Shown here: positions 63,729 through 64,000 of the stretch, piece after piece
Position numbering within the stretch: position 1 is the first letter of the stretch
Layout: the number at the start of each line of letters is the position of its first letter
Source of the DNA: Martelella sp. HB161492
GTDB taxonomy: Bacteria; Pseudomonadota; Alphaproteobacteria; Rhizobiales; Rhizobiaceae
NCBI RefSeq assembly: GCF_013184775.1
Contig: NZ_JAATVV010000006.1
Coordinates: forward strand, 186,001-250,000
Length of the DNA: 64,000 bases
Direction: 5' to 3'
Position numbers and translations under genes: made by a program
Notes under the pieces: model-generated
Told to the model about the DNA's origin: nothing
Database searches by the model: none
Seen by the model: only the letters and a program-made list of their open reading frames with translations

Positions 63729-64000
63729 CGTGCCTGCTCCATGGCTGCCGGCGCACCGGCGAGAATATGTGACGGTTCTGCCCGTACCGGCTCGGGGGTC
63801 AGTGCCTGCTCGAGCGCGAAGGCAGCGCGCAGCAGCAGGGCCTCCTGGCGGTATCCGGCCGCGAGCTGCACCGATATGGGCAGGCCGTTCTGATCAAAGC
63901 CCGCAGGCAGGGCCAGCGCCGGATGGCCGGTCAGCGAGAACGGGCTTCCGGCCGAGCCGGTGGTGAAGGAAATCACCGCCTCGCGATCATGGATGTCTGG
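63725..64000 (-). CDS. Amidase (AtzE/GatA-like), 3' end only
   Basis: The last 91 or so codons of an amidase-signature-family enzyme, open to the window edge. The motif GHPALALPAGFDQNGLPISVQLAAGY is the conserved C-terminal part of such amidases. The catalytic Ser-Ser-Lys region lies outside the window. It probably hydrolyses an amide whose product is taken up by the following amino-acid transporter. Confidence 0.85.
   Translation of the reverse strand, partial: PDIHDREAVISFTTGSAGSPFSLTGHPALALPAGFDQNGLPISVQLAAGYRQEALLLRAAFALEQALTPEPVRAEPSHILAGAPAAMEQAR

Overview
The window is high-GC bacterial DNA, densely coded, with no rRNA, tRNA or CRISPR array visible. Gene content (many ABC importers for carbohydrates and polyamines, ROK and GlxA-like regulators, NasS/NasT nitrate control) and a dispersed palindromic repeat of about 100 bp found twice suggest an alphaproteobacterium of the Hyphomicrobiales, of a Rhizobiaceae or Martelella kind. 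The genus is my inference.

Region by region. 1-3412: a polyamine-type ABC importer (permease, permease, ATPase; the first gene is cut by the window edge) and a LuxR-type regulator. 3673-7768: an accessory island of unfamiliar genes: an armadillo/HEAT-repeat protein, a second protein sharing its N-terminal layout and carrying a basic nuclear-localisation-like motif, a divergent coiled-coil-like protein, and an IS3-type transposase scrap at the edge. 7882-14897: a GlxA/AraC-type regulator divergent from a complete carbohydrate-type ABC importer and an FAD-dependent oxidoreductase, with 21-bp-spaced direct repeats in the shared promoter. 15117-24861: a second carbohydrate importer with a GH38 alpha-mannosidase and two convergent ROK regulators.

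25138-43327 is a sulfur theme: a third ABC importer ending in a sulfatase, a LysR regulator, a second sulfatase, the formylglycine-generating enzyme that would activate both sulfatases, an Rrf2-type regulator, a sulfate ABC transporter (binding protein, CysT, CysW, short CysA), a Crp-family regulator and an exported alkyl sulfatase. Together they look like uptake of sulfated organics, removal of sulfate inside and outside the cell, and sulfate recapture. 43402-45228 is an AraC regulator and a short-chain dehydrogenase.

45387-60290 is a complete nitrate assimilation locus on the minus strand: nasA (a nitrate reductase fused to a CysJ-like flavoprotein reductase), nasT, nasS, nrtA, nrtB, a double-ATPase subunit, nirB, nirD and cysG. 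Upstream of both nrtA and nasA I can fold a leader with ANTAR-type hexaloop hairpins followed by a U-tract terminator, each with a plausible promoter just upstream, so NasT antitermination probably controls both units. 60476-64000 is an amino-acid ABC importer preceded by a small protein and the end of an amidase gene.

The most unusual points are the effector-like island, the alkyl sulfatase whose N-terminus and signal peptide are partly encoded by a dispersed repeat, the two NasT leaders with the nasA flavoprotein fusion, and a recurring strong stem-loop without U-tract directly after solute-binding-protein genes.
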